Part shown: positions 16,270 to 26,177 of the stretch, piece after piece
Numbering within the stretch: the first letter of the stretch is position 1
Layout: the number at the start of each line of letters is the position of its first letter
Assembly: GCF_015477355.1 (NCBI RefSeq)
Contig: NZ_JADLRJ010000004.1
Span: forward strand, 248,001-312,000
Source of the DNA: Nocardia blacklockiae
GTDB lineage: Bacteria; Actinomycetota; Actinomycetes; Mycobacteriales; Mycobacteriaceae
DNA length: 64,000 nt
Direction: 5' to 3'
The notes under the pieces: model-generated
Databases searched by the model: none
Told to the model about the DNA's origin: nothing
Seen by the model: only the letters and a program-made list of their open reading frames with translations
Program-made: the position numbers and the translations under genes

Positions 16270-17934
16270 GTGAGCGCGACCCTGCACGCCCGCGGCCTGT
16301 CGGCCGGTCACGGCGAGCGCGTCCTGTTCGAGGATCTGGATCTGGTGCTCGCGCCGGGCGATGTGATCGGTCTGGTCGGAGTCAACGGCGCCGGCAAGTC
16401 GACGCTGCTGCGCATGCTGTCCGAGCGCACCGCGCCCACGGGCGAGATCACGCTCAGCCCGCCCGACGCGACGGTCGGCTATCTCGCCCAGGAACCCGAA
16501 CGCGTCCCCGGCGAGACGGTGCTCGGCTTCCTGACCAGGCGCACGGGAGTGGCTGCGGCACAACAGGTCATGGACGCGGCGGCGGAACGGCTGGGCTCCG
16601 GCGCGGACGACGCCACCGACGAGTACACCCCGGCGCTGGAACGCTGGCTCGCGCTCGGCGGCGCGGACTTCGAGCCGCGCGCCGAAGAGACCGCGGCCGA
16701 CCTGGGCCTGATCGACAGCCTCCCCGACGGCCTGAACACGCCGATGACCGCGCTCTCAGGCGGGCAGGCCGCCCGCGCGGGCTTGGCCTCGGTGCTGCTG
16801 TCCCGCTTCGACATCCTGCTGCTCGACGAGCCCACCAACGATCTCGATCTCGACGGCCTGGCCCGGCTGGAGCGGTTCGTCACCGGCGTGCGGGTGCCGC
16901 TGATGGTGATCAGCCACGATCGGGAGTTCTTGGCGCGCACCGTGAATCGGATCGTCGAGCTGGATCTGGCGCAACAGCAGGTGGGCGTCTACGACGGCGG
17001 TTACGAGTCGTATCTGGCCGAACGGGAGATCGCGCGCAGGCACGCGCGCGAGGCCTACGAGGAGTACGCCGGCAACAAGGCCGACCTCGAAGCCCGCGCC
17101 GTGACCCAGCGCAACTGGATGGAACACGGCGTGCGCAATGCCCGCCGCAAGGCCCGCGATCCGCGAAAGGTGGACTCCGACAAGGCCGGTCGCAAGATGC
17201 GGGCCGAAGCCACCGAGAAGCAGGCCTCGAAGGTGCGGCAGACGCTGCGCCGCATCGAACGGCTGGAGGCGGTCGAGGAGCCGCGCAAGGAGTGGGAGCT
17301 GCGGATGCAGATCGCCGCCGCACCGCGCAGCGGGTCGGTGGTGGCGACCGCGTCCGGGGCCACCGTGACGCGCGGCGATTTCACGCTGGGACCGGTGACG
17401 ACACAGGTGAATTGGGGCGACCGGATCGTGCTCACCGGCGCCAACGGGTCCGGCAAGTCGACCCTGCTGGCCCTGCTGCTGGGAAAGATGCTGCCGGACA
17501 AGGGTTCTGCCACGCTGGGCTCCGGTGTGGCCGTCGGCGAGGTGGATCAAGCGCGTGGACTGTTTCGTGGAACCGCTACCCTCGCGGACACTTTCAGCGC
17601 CGAGGTGCCCGACTGGCCGGAGGCCGAGGTGCGCACGCTGCTGGCGAAGTTCGGCCTCCGCGGCGCACATGCGTTGCGCGCCAACGACACCCTCTCCCCC
17701 GGTGAGCGCACCCGCGCCGCGCTCGCCCTGCTTCAGGCGCGCGGCGTGAACCTCCTCGTCCTCGACGAACCCACCAACCACCTCGATCTCCCCGCCATCG
17801 AGCAGCTCGAACAGGCCGTCGAATCCTTCACCGGCACATTGCTGTTGGTGACCCACGACCGCCGCATGCTGGACAGCGTCCGCGCCACCCGACGCTGGCG
17901 GATGGAACACGGACAGCTCACGGAGGAACGGTAA
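16270..17934 (+). CDS. ABC-F family ATPase
   Basis: A 554-residue soluble twin-ATPase. Domain 1 has Walker A GVNGAGKST, signature LSGGQ and Walker B LLLDEPTNDLD; domain 2 has GANGSGKST, LSPGE and LVLDEPTNHLD. The charged ABC-F linker, rich in Arg/Lys, lies between (about 235-335). There is no transmembrane domain. ABC-F proteins bind the ribosomal E site; some protect ribosomes from antibiotics and others tune translation. GTG 16270 starts just before domain 1, and the much longer open frame upstream does not look coding. Which ABC-F class this is remains undecided. Confidence 0.9.
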   Translation: MSATLHARGLSAGHGERVLFEDLDLVLAPGDVIGLVGVNGAGKSTLLRMLSERTAPTGEITLSPPDATVGYLAQEPERVPGETVLGFLTRRTGVAAAQQVMDAAAERLGSGADDATDEYTPALERWLALGGADFEPRAEETAADLGLIDSLPDGLNTPMTALSGGQAARAGLASVLLSRFDILLLDEPTNDLDLDGLARLERFVTGVRVPLMVISHDREFLARTVNRIVELDLAQQQVGVYDGGYESYLAEREIARRHAREAYEEYAGNKADLEARAVTQRNWMEHGVRNARRKARDPRKVDSDKAGRKMRAEATEKQASKVRQTLRRIERLEAVEEPRKEWELRMQIAAAPRSGSVVATASGATVTRGDFTLGPVTTQVNWGDRIVLTGANGSGKSTLLALLLGKMLPDKGSATLGSGVAVGEVDQARGLFRGTATLADTFSAEVPDWPEAEVRTLLAKFGLRGAHALRANDTLSPGERTRAALALLQARGVNLLVLDEPTNHLDLPAIEQLEQAVESFTGTLLLVTHDRRMLDSVRATRRWRMEHGQLTEER

Positions 17935-17950
17935 GGCCCGGGGTCTCGCG

Positions 17951-18580
17951 CTAAGCGGGCTTGTGCCACACGAGCAGATATCGCCAGAACACCACCCGCC
18001 GTACTCGGACGCCGGGGAGCGCTGCCTCGGCGACGCGGCGGGCCTGGCGGGTGGTCAGCGGCGGGTCCGAGACGATCGGCATCGCCGGGTCGTCCGGCGC
18101 ACCGAACCAGGGGCGGCCGGTCAGGGCGCGCAGGAGCGCGAACACGACCGCCAGCAACCGGTGACCGACGATCGCGGCGATCTCGAGCGGCAGTTCGCGC
18201 GGGTCGAATCGCGGCAGGACCACCGCGGCCAGCACGCCGCCGGGCCGCAGGGTGCGAGCCAGGACGGGCAGTGCGTCCTCGAGCGGGAGATGGTGCAGCG
18301 CCGTCACCGAGACGATGACGTCGTATCCCTCGGCGGGCAAATCGTATTCGAGCACGTCACCGAGAAGACAGGTGACATTGCCGGGCACCGCGCGCCGCGC
18401 GCGGTCGATCATCTCCGGCGAACGGTCGAGGGCATCGACGTGCTGGACCCGATCGGCCAGTTCGGCGGCGAAGGCACCCGTCCCGCAACCGACATCGAGG
18501 ACGCGGCGGCACGCGGCAGGCAACTGCCGCACAAGCAACCGGTGGTAGTAGGCGTTATGGCTCCAAGCGAAAGCACTCAA
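17951..18580 (-). CDS. Class I SAM-dependent methyltransferase
   Basis: A 209-residue methyltransferase of the Methyltransf_11/UbiE-like group. Motif I is VLDVGCGTGAF (27-37), the acidic SAM-ribose residue follows in VDALDRSPEMI, and LLGDVLEYDLP and ALHHLP mark motifs II-III. It begins with TTG at 18580: an in-frame stop lies four codons upstream, and GAGGGGA sits eight bases before. It starts 13 bases after the stop of a T7SS-linked membrane protein and is the last gene of that operon. The substrate is unknown. Confidence 0.85.
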   Translation of the reverse strand: MSAFAWSHNAYYHRLLVRQLPAACRRVLDVGCGTGAFAAELADRVQHVDALDRSPEMIDRARRAVPGNVTCLLGDVLEYDLPAEGYDVIVSVTALHHLPLEDALPVLARTLRPGGVLAAVVLPRFDPRELPLEIAAIVGHRLLAVVFALLRALTGRPWFGAPDDPAMPIVSDPPLTTRQARRVAEAALPGVRVRRVVFWRYLLVWHKPA

Positions 18581-18593
18581 TCGCTTCGTCCCC

Positions 18594-19568
18594 TCATCCC
18601 GCGTTGATCGCGGCGATCAGGGTGCGGTTCGCGATGGTGCGGGTGATCACGGTCTGGGTGAAGGACTTCGGGGGCTCGCCGGGTTCCTGCTGGGTCAGGC
18701 GCACCTCCCATTGGCCTTCGTCCGCGGTGGCGCGGGTGATCTGAACGCAGTAGCGGGTGCCGACGGGGACCTGGTTGATGCCGCGCTGGATCTGTTCCGC
18801 AGAGGGCACGGTCGCGTCGTCGGCGACGACGGCGCGGGCGGCGAAACCGGAACGCTGCACGTAGTAGGCGCGTTCGAAGGCGAGGATGGCGTCGGGGCCG
18901 TTGCCGGTGCCGCCGGGATCGGTGCCGGAGACCAGGTCGGCGGTGCGCCGCTGCTCGCAGCCCTCCGTGGCGAAGGTGGCGGGTTGGCCCGTCGACGGCG
19001 AGGGTGCCGCCGTGACGGTGGAACGCGGCGGGATCGCCTGCACCACAGACGGTTTCGCGACCGTGGACGGGGTCCGGTCGCGGGTGGTGTGGATGACGGT
19101 CAGCACGATCGCCACCACCACGACGCCCAGGCCGACCATGATCAACGCGGCGACCAGTTTGTCGGCGCGGCGGTTCTCGGTGTGCCGTCGGCGCGGGTGC
19201 CGCAGCCGCGGACCCGGATTGCCGCCGGACCGATCGACCAGGGCAGGCAGCAGCGCCGGGCGGTCCTCCTCGACCGGATCGTCGGTCCACGAATCGGCCG
19301 GTTCGGAGCGCGTGACCGCGACCGACGACTCCCGTTGCGGCGGCGGGGCATCCAGCCACTGCTCCCAGTCGCCCGACTCGTAGGACCGGCCGTCCGCCAT
19401 GGGTAGCGCCTCCGGGATGTCGGGTTCGGGGGGCCGGCGGCGGCGCGCGCCACGCCGCCCCGGGCGCCGCCGCTTCGGCTTGCGAGCCGGCATGCGCACC
19501 ATGGGCAGCCCCATGTCGAACGGGTTGCCGTCGTCCGGGTTCGGACCGTCCGGATCAGATCGTGTCAT
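18594..19568 (-). CDS. Single-pass membrane protein of the leftward T7SS operon
   Basis: A 324-residue protein. An Arg/Pro-rich cytosolic N-terminus (25-50 very basic), one transmembrane helix at about 138-159 (LVAALIMVGLGVVVVAIVL), and an extracytoplasmic domain (about 180-324) with a cysteine pair (EGCEQ, RYCVQ) and the repeating feature ITRATADEGQW / VITRTIANRTL. No named family recognised. ATG 19568 overlaps the previous gene by 14 bases. By context it is a membrane partner of the DUF4226-like substrate upstream. Confidence 0.72.
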   Translation of the reverse strand: MTRSDPDGPNPDDGNPFDMGLPMVRMPARKPKRRRPGRRGARRRRPPEPDIPEALPMADGRSYESGDWEQWLDAPPPQRESSVAVTRSEPADSWTDDPVEEDRPALLPALVDRSGGNPGPRLRHPRRRHTENRRADKLVAALIMVGLGVVVVAIVLTVIHTTRDRTPSTVAKPSVVQAIPPRSTVTAAPSPSTGQPATFATEGCEQRRTADLVSGTDPGGTGNGPDAILAFERAYYVQRSGFAARAVVADDATVPSAEQIQRGINQVPVGTRYCVQITRATADEGQWEVRLTQQEPGEPPKSFTQTVITRTIANRTLIAAINAG

Positions 19569-20901
19569 CGCCGAAGTCGCCGATGACGGCCGCCGGGACC
19601 GTCTCCTCGACACGTGCCGGGACCGTCACCCCCAGCTGACCCTCACCGCGCGGCTTGTGCTCCTGGTCTCCGGAGGGCGGCGGCGGCAGCGCGAGACCGC
19701 CGGTGGCGCCCGGCGAGTGCTCGGGCGCGGCGGGTTTCGGCGCGGGGGCCGACGCCTGCGGCGGCGGGTCGCTCGGCGGGATGACCGGGGAGGGCATCGG
19801 CGCGGGAACGGGCTTGGCCTCGGCCTTCTCGGGCGCGGGCGTGGCCGGGGCGCTCGGCGACGACGGGAGCACCGCGCCGCCCGGCACCGCGCCCGACGTG
19901 GACGACCGATCCGAATGTCCGCTGCCGCCGCCGAAATCGAACAACTTGCTCGACCCGCTGCCGCCGCTGCTGCTGCTCGACGTGCCGTCGGCCGCCTCCG
20001 GGTTGATGGCCTCGGTGATCGCCTTGTCGGCCGAGGCCGCCACGGTGTCCATCGCGTGCGTGCCGACCTCGGCGATCTTGTCGATCAGGTGGGTGCCGAT
20101 GTCGACGCCCGCGTTGATCGCCGTGGTGCCGATCTGCACGCCCGCCGAGATGAGCTGCTGCTGCAACTGCAGCTGCGCGGCCAGAGCCGGATCCACCGGC
20201 TGCCCCGGCACCTGCCCGGGCACGGCCGAATACTGCGCCGGCACAGTCGAATACTGGCCCGGCGCGGACCAGGTCTGCCCGGAGACGCCGCTCCCGTTCT
20301 GCGACAGCCCGGACGGCGTGGACACGGTGAGCGGGCCCATCTCGTCCAGCCGGCGGCTGTGGTCGTCCATTTCGGTGCGCGCGGCGGTGACCGTGCCGAT
20401 GGCGTCGCGCAGCGCCTGGGTGGCGCGGGTGATCACCGCGTCGGTGTCGGGGGCGGAATTGGCGTTGTCGAGGATGACGCGCGCGTCGCGGCGGAAGTCG
20501 TCGATGATGCCGTCCACCCGCTGCGCGGCACGCGAACTGGTGGACTGCGCCGCCGAGAGCACCGCCAAGTAGGCGGGGCCGCGGTCGGAGATGTCGCCGA
20601 TCTCGGTCTGCGTGGTGCGCAGGGCGGGCACGGCCGCGTCGGAGGTGCGGCCGACCATGCTGGACTCGATGGCGTGCAGGCCGTCGCGGTGCGGGGTCTC
20701 GGTCTCGGCGGCCTGGGCGGAGGCGTTCGACAGGGCGGCCGCGATCGTCGCGTCGGGGACGGGGGCACCGCTGCCGAGCGAGGCCCGCAGGGCCAGTAGC
20801 GGTTCCACCAGGCGCGCGATGATCGGCGGGTCGCCGGCGGGAGTGGTGGTGGACGTGGGGGCGGCGGCGGGCTCGGTCGGCCGGTTCCGCAGGCGCCTCA
20901 T
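19555..20901 (-). CDS. Ala/Pro-rich T7SS protein (DUF4226-like)
   Basis: A 448-residue protein. Residues 30-190 form an Ala-rich helical domain. Residues 190-240 are Gln/Pro/Ser-rich, 245-300 a helical segment with repeated VGTHAMDTVAAS-like pattern, and 315-430 low-complexity Ser/Gly then Pro/Ala. It has no WXG motif. It matches in position the Ala/Pro-rich M. tuberculosis gene near Rv3439c, next to an EspC-like gene and glmM. ATGA overlap with the upstream EspC-like gene marks them as a coupled pair. The DUF4226 name is from general resemblance only. Confidence 0.75.
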   Translation of the reverse strand: MRRLRNRPTEPAAAPTSTTTPAGDPPIIARLVEPLLALRASLGSGAPVPDATIAAALSNASAQAAETETPHRDGLHAIESSMVGRTSDAAVPALRTTQTEIGDISDRGPAYLAVLSAAQSTSSRAAQRVDGIIDDFRRDARVILDNANSAPDTDAVITRATQALRDAIGTVTAARTEMDDHSRRLDEMGPLTVSTPSGLSQNGSGVSGQTWSAPGQYSTVPAQYSAVPGQVPGQPVDPALAAQLQLQQQLISAGVQIGTTAINAGVDIGTHLIDKIAEVGTHAMDTVAASADKAITEAINPEAADGTSSSSSGGSGSSKLFDFGGGSGHSDRSSTSGAVPGGAVLPSSPSAPATPAPEKAEAKPVPAPMPSPVIPPSDPPPQASAPAPKPAAPEHSPGATGGLALPPPPSGDQEHKPRGEGQLGVTVPARVEETVPAAVIGDFGDDTI

Positions 20902-21221
20902 GGTAGGGACTCCCCGGTGCGCGTGATGGCCGCGGCCGACTCCGCGTCGCCGCCCTGGACCGACGTGTCGAATCCGCGTAGTACCTGGCCGTAGGCCGAG
21001 ACCAGCTGGCCGGCCGTGGACAGGGCCTGCGCGTGCTCGGTCACCGCCGCCGTGAACCGTGCGGCGAAATCGGCGCCGAGCAGGCCCAGGTCAGCCGACA
21101 GGCGCTCCTGGTTCACGGCGCCCTCGGCGACGGCCGCCGCCGACGCCAGTTGCTGCGACACGGTATCCGCGATGGTGGTGTAGGCGGCCATTGCCGCCGG
21201 ATCGAGCTTCAGCGTGTTCAC
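20898..21221 (-). CDS. EspC-like small T7SS protein
   Basis: A 107-residue two-helix protein (LKLDPAAMAAYTTIADTV...RFTAAVTEHAQALSTAG) of the EspC type. It starts the leftward four-gene operon ending with the methyltransferase and overlaps the next gene by ATGA. In M. tuberculosis an EspC-like gene (near Rv3440c) also sits directly beside glmM, so this is the conserved T7SS locus of the region, unlike the rightward cluster at 6-15 kb. Confidence 0.82.
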   Translation of the reverse strand: MNTLKLDPAAMAAYTTIADTVSQQLASAAAVAEGAVNQERLSADLGLLGADFAARFTAAVTEHAQALSTAGQLVSAYGQVLRGFDTSVQGGDAESAAAITRTGESLP

Positions 21222-21384
21222 TGTTCCCCCTCACGGAAACCCAAGCTTTCGCTGTCGCATCATGATTCGACGTCCACCATACGTGGCGGCACCGACACGT
21301 GCGCTCCGATCCCGCCGACACTACGGGACGTCCACTCGAGATTAACGCCTCACCGCAGCTCACGCACCCTTTCGGCGACTTCCC

Positions 21385-22752
21385 TCAGATGGCGGCAACC
21401 CGCTTGGCAAGATCGTCGGCGAGTTCCCGGGCCCGATCGGGATCGGTGGCCTCGACCATCACGCGCACGAGCTGCTCGGTTCCGCTGGGCCGCAGCAGGA
21501 CTCGGCCGGACTCGCCGAGGACGCGCTCGGCCTCGGTGACCGCGTCGCGGATCTCGGGGGCCGCGGCTACCGCGGCGCGGTCCGACACCGGCACGTTGAT
21601 CAGGACCTGCGGCACGGTCCGCACCAGGCTCGCGAGGTCGTCGAGGCCGCGGCCGGTCTCGGCCATGCGGGCCATCAACTTCAGACCGGTCAGCACGCCG
21701 TCGCCGGTCGTGCCGAACTTCGGGAACACCACGTGCCCGGACTGCTCGCCGCCGAGCGAGTAGCCGCCGCGGCGCAGCTCCTCCAGCACGTACCGATCGC
21801 CGACGGCCGTGGTACGCACCGTGATGCCCTGCTCGCGCAGCGCGAGATGCAGGCCCAGATTGCTCATCACCGTCGCGACCAGGGTGTCGTGGGCGAGTTC
21901 GCCGGCGTCGCGCATGGCGACCGCGAGGATGGCCATGATCGCGTCGCCGTCGACCACCGCGCCCGCGGCGTCCACGGCCAGGCAGCGGTCGGCGTCGCCG
22001 TCGTGCGCCAGGCCCAGGTCGGCGCCGTGCTCGCGGACCGCGCGCTGCACCTGGTCGAGGTGGGTGGAGCCGCAGCGGTCGTTGATGTTGAGGCCGTTCG
22101 GTTCGGCGTTGATCGCGATGACGCGCGCGCCCGCCTCGCGGTAGGCCGCGGGTCCGACGTCGGAGGCCGCGCCGTGCGCGCAGTCCACCACGACCGTCAG
22201 ACCGCTCAGGTCGCGTCCGGTCGCCTCGACCAGGTGCTCGACGTAGCGCTCGTGGGTGCCGTGCAGGCTGTAGTGGTCGTCCACGTGGCCGTCGACCCCG
22301 GACTGGCTCAGCACCCGGCCGAGGCCCGCGCCGGTCGGCCGCACGAAGGCCTGCTCCCGCACCACTTCCTCGATGCGGTCCTCCACGGCGTCGTCGAGCT
22401 TGCGGCCGCCCGCGGCGAAGATCTTGATCCCGTTGTCGGGCATCGGATTGTGCGAGGCGGAGATCATCACGCCGAGGCACGCGTCGTAGGCGGCGGTCAG
22501 ATAGGCGACCGCCGGAGTCGGCAGCACCCCGACCGACAGCACGTCCACGCCCGCGGCGGTGAGGCCCGCGGTCACCGCGGCCTCCAGCATCTCGCCGCTG
22601 GCCCGCGGATCGCGGCCCACCACCGCCACCGCGCGCCGCTTGCCGCGCCCCAGGACCTGCGCCGCCGCGGCCGAAACATGTAGCGCCAGTTCCGGACTCA
22701 GCGAATCGTTGGCAAGCCCGCGGACTCCGTCGGTGCCGAACAAACGTCCCAT
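21385..22752 (-). CDS. glmM: Phosphoglucosamine mutase
   Basis: A 455-residue enzyme converting glucosamine-6-phosphate to glucosamine-1-phosphate, the step after GlmS. It begins [16 protein letters not shown]. The phospho-serine loop ISASHNP (97-103, active Ser100), the metal loop DGDADR, and the sugar and phosphate loops GEQSGH and RPSGTEQ are all intact. ATG 22752 is chosen because the GlmM N-terminal motif begins there; the open frame further upstream crosses a terminator. It follows the ribosomal rplM-rpsI pair on the same strand. Confidence 0.97.
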   Translation of the reverse strand: MGRLFGTDGVRGLANDSLSPELALHVSAAAAQVLGRGKRRAVAVVGRDPRASGEMLEAAVTAGLTAAGVDVLSVGVLPTPAVAYLTAAYDACLGVMISASHNPMPDNGIKIFAAGGRKLDDAVEDRIEEVVREQAFVRPTGAGLGRVLSQSGVDGHVDDHYSLHGTHERYVEHLVEATGRDLSGLTVVVDCAHGAASDVGPAAYREAGARVIAINAEPNGLNINDRCGSTHLDQVQRAVREHGADLGLAHDGDADRCLAVDAAGAVVDGDAIMAILAVAMRDAGELAHDTLVATVMSNLGLHLALREQGITVRTTAVGDRYVLEELRRGGYSLGGEQSGHVVFPKFGTTGDGVLTGLKLMARMAETGRGLDDLASLVRTVPQVLINVPVSDRAAVAAAPEIRDAVTEAERVLGESGRVLLRPSGTEQLVRVMVEATDPDRARELADDLAKRVAAI

Positions 22753-22883
22753 TCCCTCGCCCCTAATGTCTGATCGCGGTGCCCGGCCGCGGTCGGTGGT
22801 TGCGCGTCCGCAGGGACTTCCATAGTCACGCAGGCTGCCCGTCTGCGTGGCCGATTGCGAAGTGCCGCGGGTGGATACAGCAC

Positions 22884-22916
22884 GAGAGCAGGCGCCCGGA
22901 AGGGGCGCCTGCTCTC
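22884..22916. terminator. Strong hairpin terminator after rplM-rpsI
   Basis: Perfect 14-base arms GAGAGCAGGCGCCC and GGGCGCCTGCTCTC with a GGAAG loop lie between the rpsI stop and glmM. There is no T-run. It probably ends the ribosomal transcript and separates it from glmM. Confidence 0.85.
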
Positions 22917-22992
22917 GGACGAATGACATGCCGACCGTACCCCGATCCGGCACCGCGCGGGTGCCGAACGGGGACGGCAGCACGCCGCAAGA

Positions 22993-23496
22993 TCAGCGCT
23001 TCGAGTACTGCGGAGCCTTGCGGGCCTTCTTCAGGCCGTACTTCTTGCGCTCGGTGGCGCGCGGGTCACGGGTCAGGAAGCCCGCCCGCTTCAGGGCCGG
23101 GCGGTCGTCCGGGGTGACCTCGATCAGGGCACGGGCGATCGCCAGCCGCAGCGCGCCGGCCTGACCCGACGGGCCGCCGCCGACCAGGCGGGCGTGCACG
23201 TCGAAGGCCTCGGTGCGCTCGACGGTCACCAGCGGGGACTTCACCAGCTGCTGGTGCACCTTGTTCGGGAAGTAGTCCTCGATGGTGCGGCCGTTCAGCA
23301 CGAAGTTGCCGGAGCCGGGCACCAGGCGGACGCGGACGACGGCCTCCTTGCGGCGGCCGACGGTCTGCACCGGGCGGTCGATCAGGGCCGGGGCGACGGT
23401 GGCCTCGAAGGCCTCCTCGTAACCGGCGCCGTCCTCGACGGCCTCGGCCGGGGCCTCTTCGACGTACTCTTCGTTGAATTCCTCAGGAGCGGTCAC
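22993..23496 (-). CDS. rpsI: 30S ribosomal protein S9
   Basis: A 167-residue S9. The core with [17 protein letters not shown] and the C-terminal [12 protein letters not shown] tail, which reaches the ribosomal P site, are intact. An acidic N-terminal extension of about 35 residues is typical of the actinomycete protein. Its GTG start overlaps the rplM stop (GTGA), giving coupled translation. Confidence 0.97.
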   Translation of the reverse strand: MTAPEEFNEEYVEEAPAEAVEDGAGYEEAFEATVAPALIDRPVQTVGRRKEAVVRVRLVPGSGNFVLNGRTIEDYFPNKVHQQLVKSPLVTVERTEAFDVHARLVGGGPSGQAGALRLAIARALIEVTPDDRPALKRAGFLTRDPRATERKKYGLKKARKAPQYSKR

Positions 23497-23936
23497 TGGG
23501 CCACCTGCTTGATCTCGAACGGAACGGGCTGCTGGGCCGCGTGCGGGTGCGACGGGCCGGCGTAGACCTTCAGCTTGCGGGCGATCTGGTTGCCCAGCTT
23601 GTTCTTCGGGATCATGCCCTTGATGGCACGCTCCACGACACGCTCGGGACGGGTCTCCATCAGCTGACGGACAGACCGGGTCTTCAGGCCGCCCGGGAAC
23701 CCCGAGTGGGTGTGGATGAACTTGCGATCGGCCTTGTTGCCGGCGATCGCGATCTTGTCGGCGTTGATGATGATGACGAAGTCGCCACCATCGACGTTCG
23801 GCGCGTAGGTCGGCTTGGTCTTGCCCCGCAGCAGATTCGCTGCCTGCACGGCAAGGCGGCCGAGCACTACGTCAGTGGCGTCGATGACGTACCACTGCCG
23901 GGTCACGTCACCCGCCTTCGGGCTGTACGTAGGCAC
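23493..23936 (-). CDS. rplM: 50S ribosomal protein L13
   Basis: A 147-residue L13, starting with GTG as [11 protein letters not shown] behind GGGAAG; the open frame upstream (to 24059) is not needed for the family length. It contains [15 protein letters not shown] and MIPKNKLG, characteristic of L13. In M. tuberculosis the ESX-4 genes esxT and esxU follow upstream of rplM. Here they are absent and an Hsp70-like gene takes their place. Confidence 0.96.
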   Translation of the reverse strand: MPTYSPKAGDVTRQWYVIDATDVVLGRLAVQAANLLRGKTKPTYAPNVDGGDFVIIINADKIAIAGNKADRKFIHTHSGFPGGLKTRSVRQLMETRPERVVERAIKGMIPKNKLGNQIARKLKVYAGPSHPHAAQQPVPFEIKQVAQ

Positions 23937-24115
23937 AGTGCTTCCCTGTCTGTCGTCGGTGTTCTGCCGGCCAGGCGAACGGTCGAGTGATCCCGGCGGC
24001 CAGTGGAGACCCGGGGCTCGGGGGACGACACGGGAAAACCGCGACGTACCGCACGCCAACGGGCAACGATACCAGCAGGCCCGGACGCCGCCGAAATCGG
24101 TCGGCGGACCGCGGA

Positions 24116-26077
24116 TCAGATGTGCATCGGCGGGCCCGGGTCGATCGTGCCGCGCGGGGCCGGGACCGTGTAGCGGAGGTTGTTGATGCCCAGGTGGGGG
24201 CAGGCGTCCTGGTCACGCGGGGTGCCGGGGGCGAGCGGACGGGTGCGGAGGGTCAGCGCACAGGCCGAGGCGGAGTCGAGGGCCGGGCGCGCGGTGTGGT
24301 CGGTCGCGCCGTCCGGGTGCAGCAGGAGGGCGGCCAGCGCCACGGTCCCGACGATGGTGGGGCCGAACAGGTTGTCCTTCACCTTGTGCCAGAGCTTGCC
24401 GTCCGGGTCCTCGGCATTGTGGTCGGCGTCCGGGGCCGCGGGTGCACCGGGAGCCCGGTCGGACTCCGCGCGATCGTCCGCCGGGCGGCGGCCCAGGACG
24501 GTGGTGAGCTGGTCGTCGGGCAGGTTGTCCGGCGGCCGGGTGAAGCGGCTGCCCGCCTCGGCGAGCGCGGCTCGGTCGTGAGTCATCCGGGTGGTCTGCT
24601 CCGGGTCCGCTCCGCGGGCCGCGTGCCGTCCCTCGCGAGGCCGCGAATCCGCTTGCCGCCCAGCCGCATCCGGCTGTTGCGTCATCGGCTCCCCGAGGCC
24701 GCGTGACTGCGCGACGTGCCGCGGGCCCTGCTCGACGGGACGGCCGCCCGCGTGGCGCACCGGGTCGGGGGCGTGCTGCCCGGCGGCCGGGGTGCGCAGA
24801 CTGTGCCGCCCGCCCTCCTCGGCCGGGGCCGCCATGGTAGGAGTGGCCGAGGTGAGCGCCGACTGTGCCCGCGGCGCTCCGGCGCTGCCGAACTGCCGAG
24901 TCGGCTCCCCCTCGAGTCCCCCGCTGGGCATGCCGGGCGTCGCCTGTAGTGCCGAGCCCGGCCCGAAATTCCCCGGGTCCACCCCGGATCCCCCCGACCC
25001 CGGGTGACCGGTGCCGGGCTGTCCCACCTCCTGCGATGAACCGCGCGCGCCGCCGGGCGCGGAACCCGGCCGAGGCTGGTGGCCCGTGGCCGCGGGGCCG
25101 GGAGCATGTCCGGCGGGCCCCGGGCCGGAAGCCGGTGCGGCGGAAGGCGATCCCCCCGGGCCGGGATGCGGGGGACGCCCGGGGGTTGCGGGGGCGGCCG
25201 GGTGCGGGCCGGGCGGTGGTTCCTCTTCGGCGTATTCGCTGTCGGTGACGAGCAGGTGCGCCGCGCCCAGCGCCAGGGCGTGCATCGGGTGGTCGGCCAC
25301 GCGTAGGCGGTGGCCCAGATGGTTCTGGAAGGCCAGGCGCAGGGCGTCGTTGAAGCAGACGTTGCCGGTGAGCAGGACGGTGGAGGTGTCGGCGCCGATG
25401 GACCGGGCCGCGGCCATCACCTCGATCACCACGTTGTCGGCGGAGAGGGCGTCGCGCATGGCGTCGGGCGCGATGGGCACGCCGACCGATTCCGTCGGCT
25501 GCTCGTCGTCGCCGTGCACCGCGACCACCAGGCACACCCGGCCGTCGGAGTACACGCCGGTGGCGCCGGTCCCGCCGCGGCCGGCCGCGCCCGCCCGGAC
25601 CAGGCCGAGCGCCCGCACGTAGCCGGACAGCGCCACCGACTCGGGTAGCGGTTCGGTTGCCACATCGAGCATCTCGACGACGCGGCAGTACTCGTCGACC
25701 TTCGCGTCGGGCCAGTCGTCGGGGAACGGCAGCGCCACCACCTCGGGCTTGCCGCGCACGTGTTTGCCGATCGCGGCGAGCGGGTTGTACAGGCGCGCGC
25801 GGAACACCAGCTCCACCGGCCAGGTCGCCCCGGCGATGCGGATCTGCCGATGGCCGAGCACGTCGCGCACATCGGAGATGGCGATACCCAGGTCGGGACG
25901 CTGCCGCTCGGCGCCCGCGGTGTGCAGGCGGCCCGACGCGTCCGCCAGCAGGTACGCGGGCGGCGTGTATGTGCCTTCCACCTGGACCGGGCGAATCGGT
26001 GTGCCACCGCCGCCTGCGGCCACGGACACCACATCCCAGCCGAGATGCACTGCCCCTACTCGAGCCGTCACATGCAT
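24116..26077 (-). CDS. Hsp70/actin-like T7SS-associated membrane protein
   Basis: A 653-residue protein. Residues 1-320 resemble an Hsp70/actin-fold domain: a regular N-terminal strand region and, near 270-315, the pattern [17 protein letters not shown]...[14 protein letters not shown], which matches the final subdomain of Hsp70-like ATPases. Residues 330-550 are low-complexity Pro/Gly. One membrane helix ([11 protein letters not shown], near 590) precedes a short external tail with two cysteines. By position next to rplM it corresponds to the ESX-4-linked Rv3446c-type gene. The assignment is moderate; ATP-binding motifs are not obvious. Confidence 0.65.
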   Translation of the reverse strand: MHVTARVGAVHLGWDVVSVAAGGGGTPIRPVQVEGTYTPPAYLLADASGRLHTAGAERQRPDLGIAISDVRDVLGHRQIRIAGATWPVELVFRARLYNPLAAIGKHVRGKPEVVALPFPDDWPDAKVDEYCRVVEMLDVATEPLPESVALSGYVRALGLVRAGAAGRGGTGATGVYSDGRVCLVVAVHGDDEQPTESVGVPIAPDAMRDALSADNVVIEVMAAARSIGADTSTVLLTGNVCFNDALRLAFQNHLGHRLRVADHPMHALALGAAHLLVTDSEYAEEEPPPGPHPAAPATPGRPPHPGPGGSPSAAPASGPGPAGHAPGPAATGHQPRPGSAPGGARGSSQEVGQPGTGHPGSGGSGVDPGNFGPGSALQATPGMPSGGLEGEPTRQFGSAGAPRAQSALTSATPTMAAPAEEGGRHSLRTPAAGQHAPDPVRHAGGRPVEQGPRHVAQSRGLGEPMTQQPDAAGRQADSRPREGRHAARGADPEQTTRMTHDRAALAEAGSRFTRPPDNLPDDQLTTVLGRRPADDRAESDRAPGAPAAPDADHNAEDPDGKLWHKVKDNLFGPTIVGTVALAALLLHPDGATDHTARPALDSASACALTLRTRPLAPGTPRDQDACPHLGINNLRYTVPAPRGTIDPGPPMHI

Positions 26078-26177
26078 AAGTGTGCCTGCTGTGCTTCCGA
26101 CACGCGCGGGGCAGGGCGCAATAGTCGCCCTGACCTGCCATTTCCTCGGATCGAGGCGGGGACCGCCACGCCGTCGC

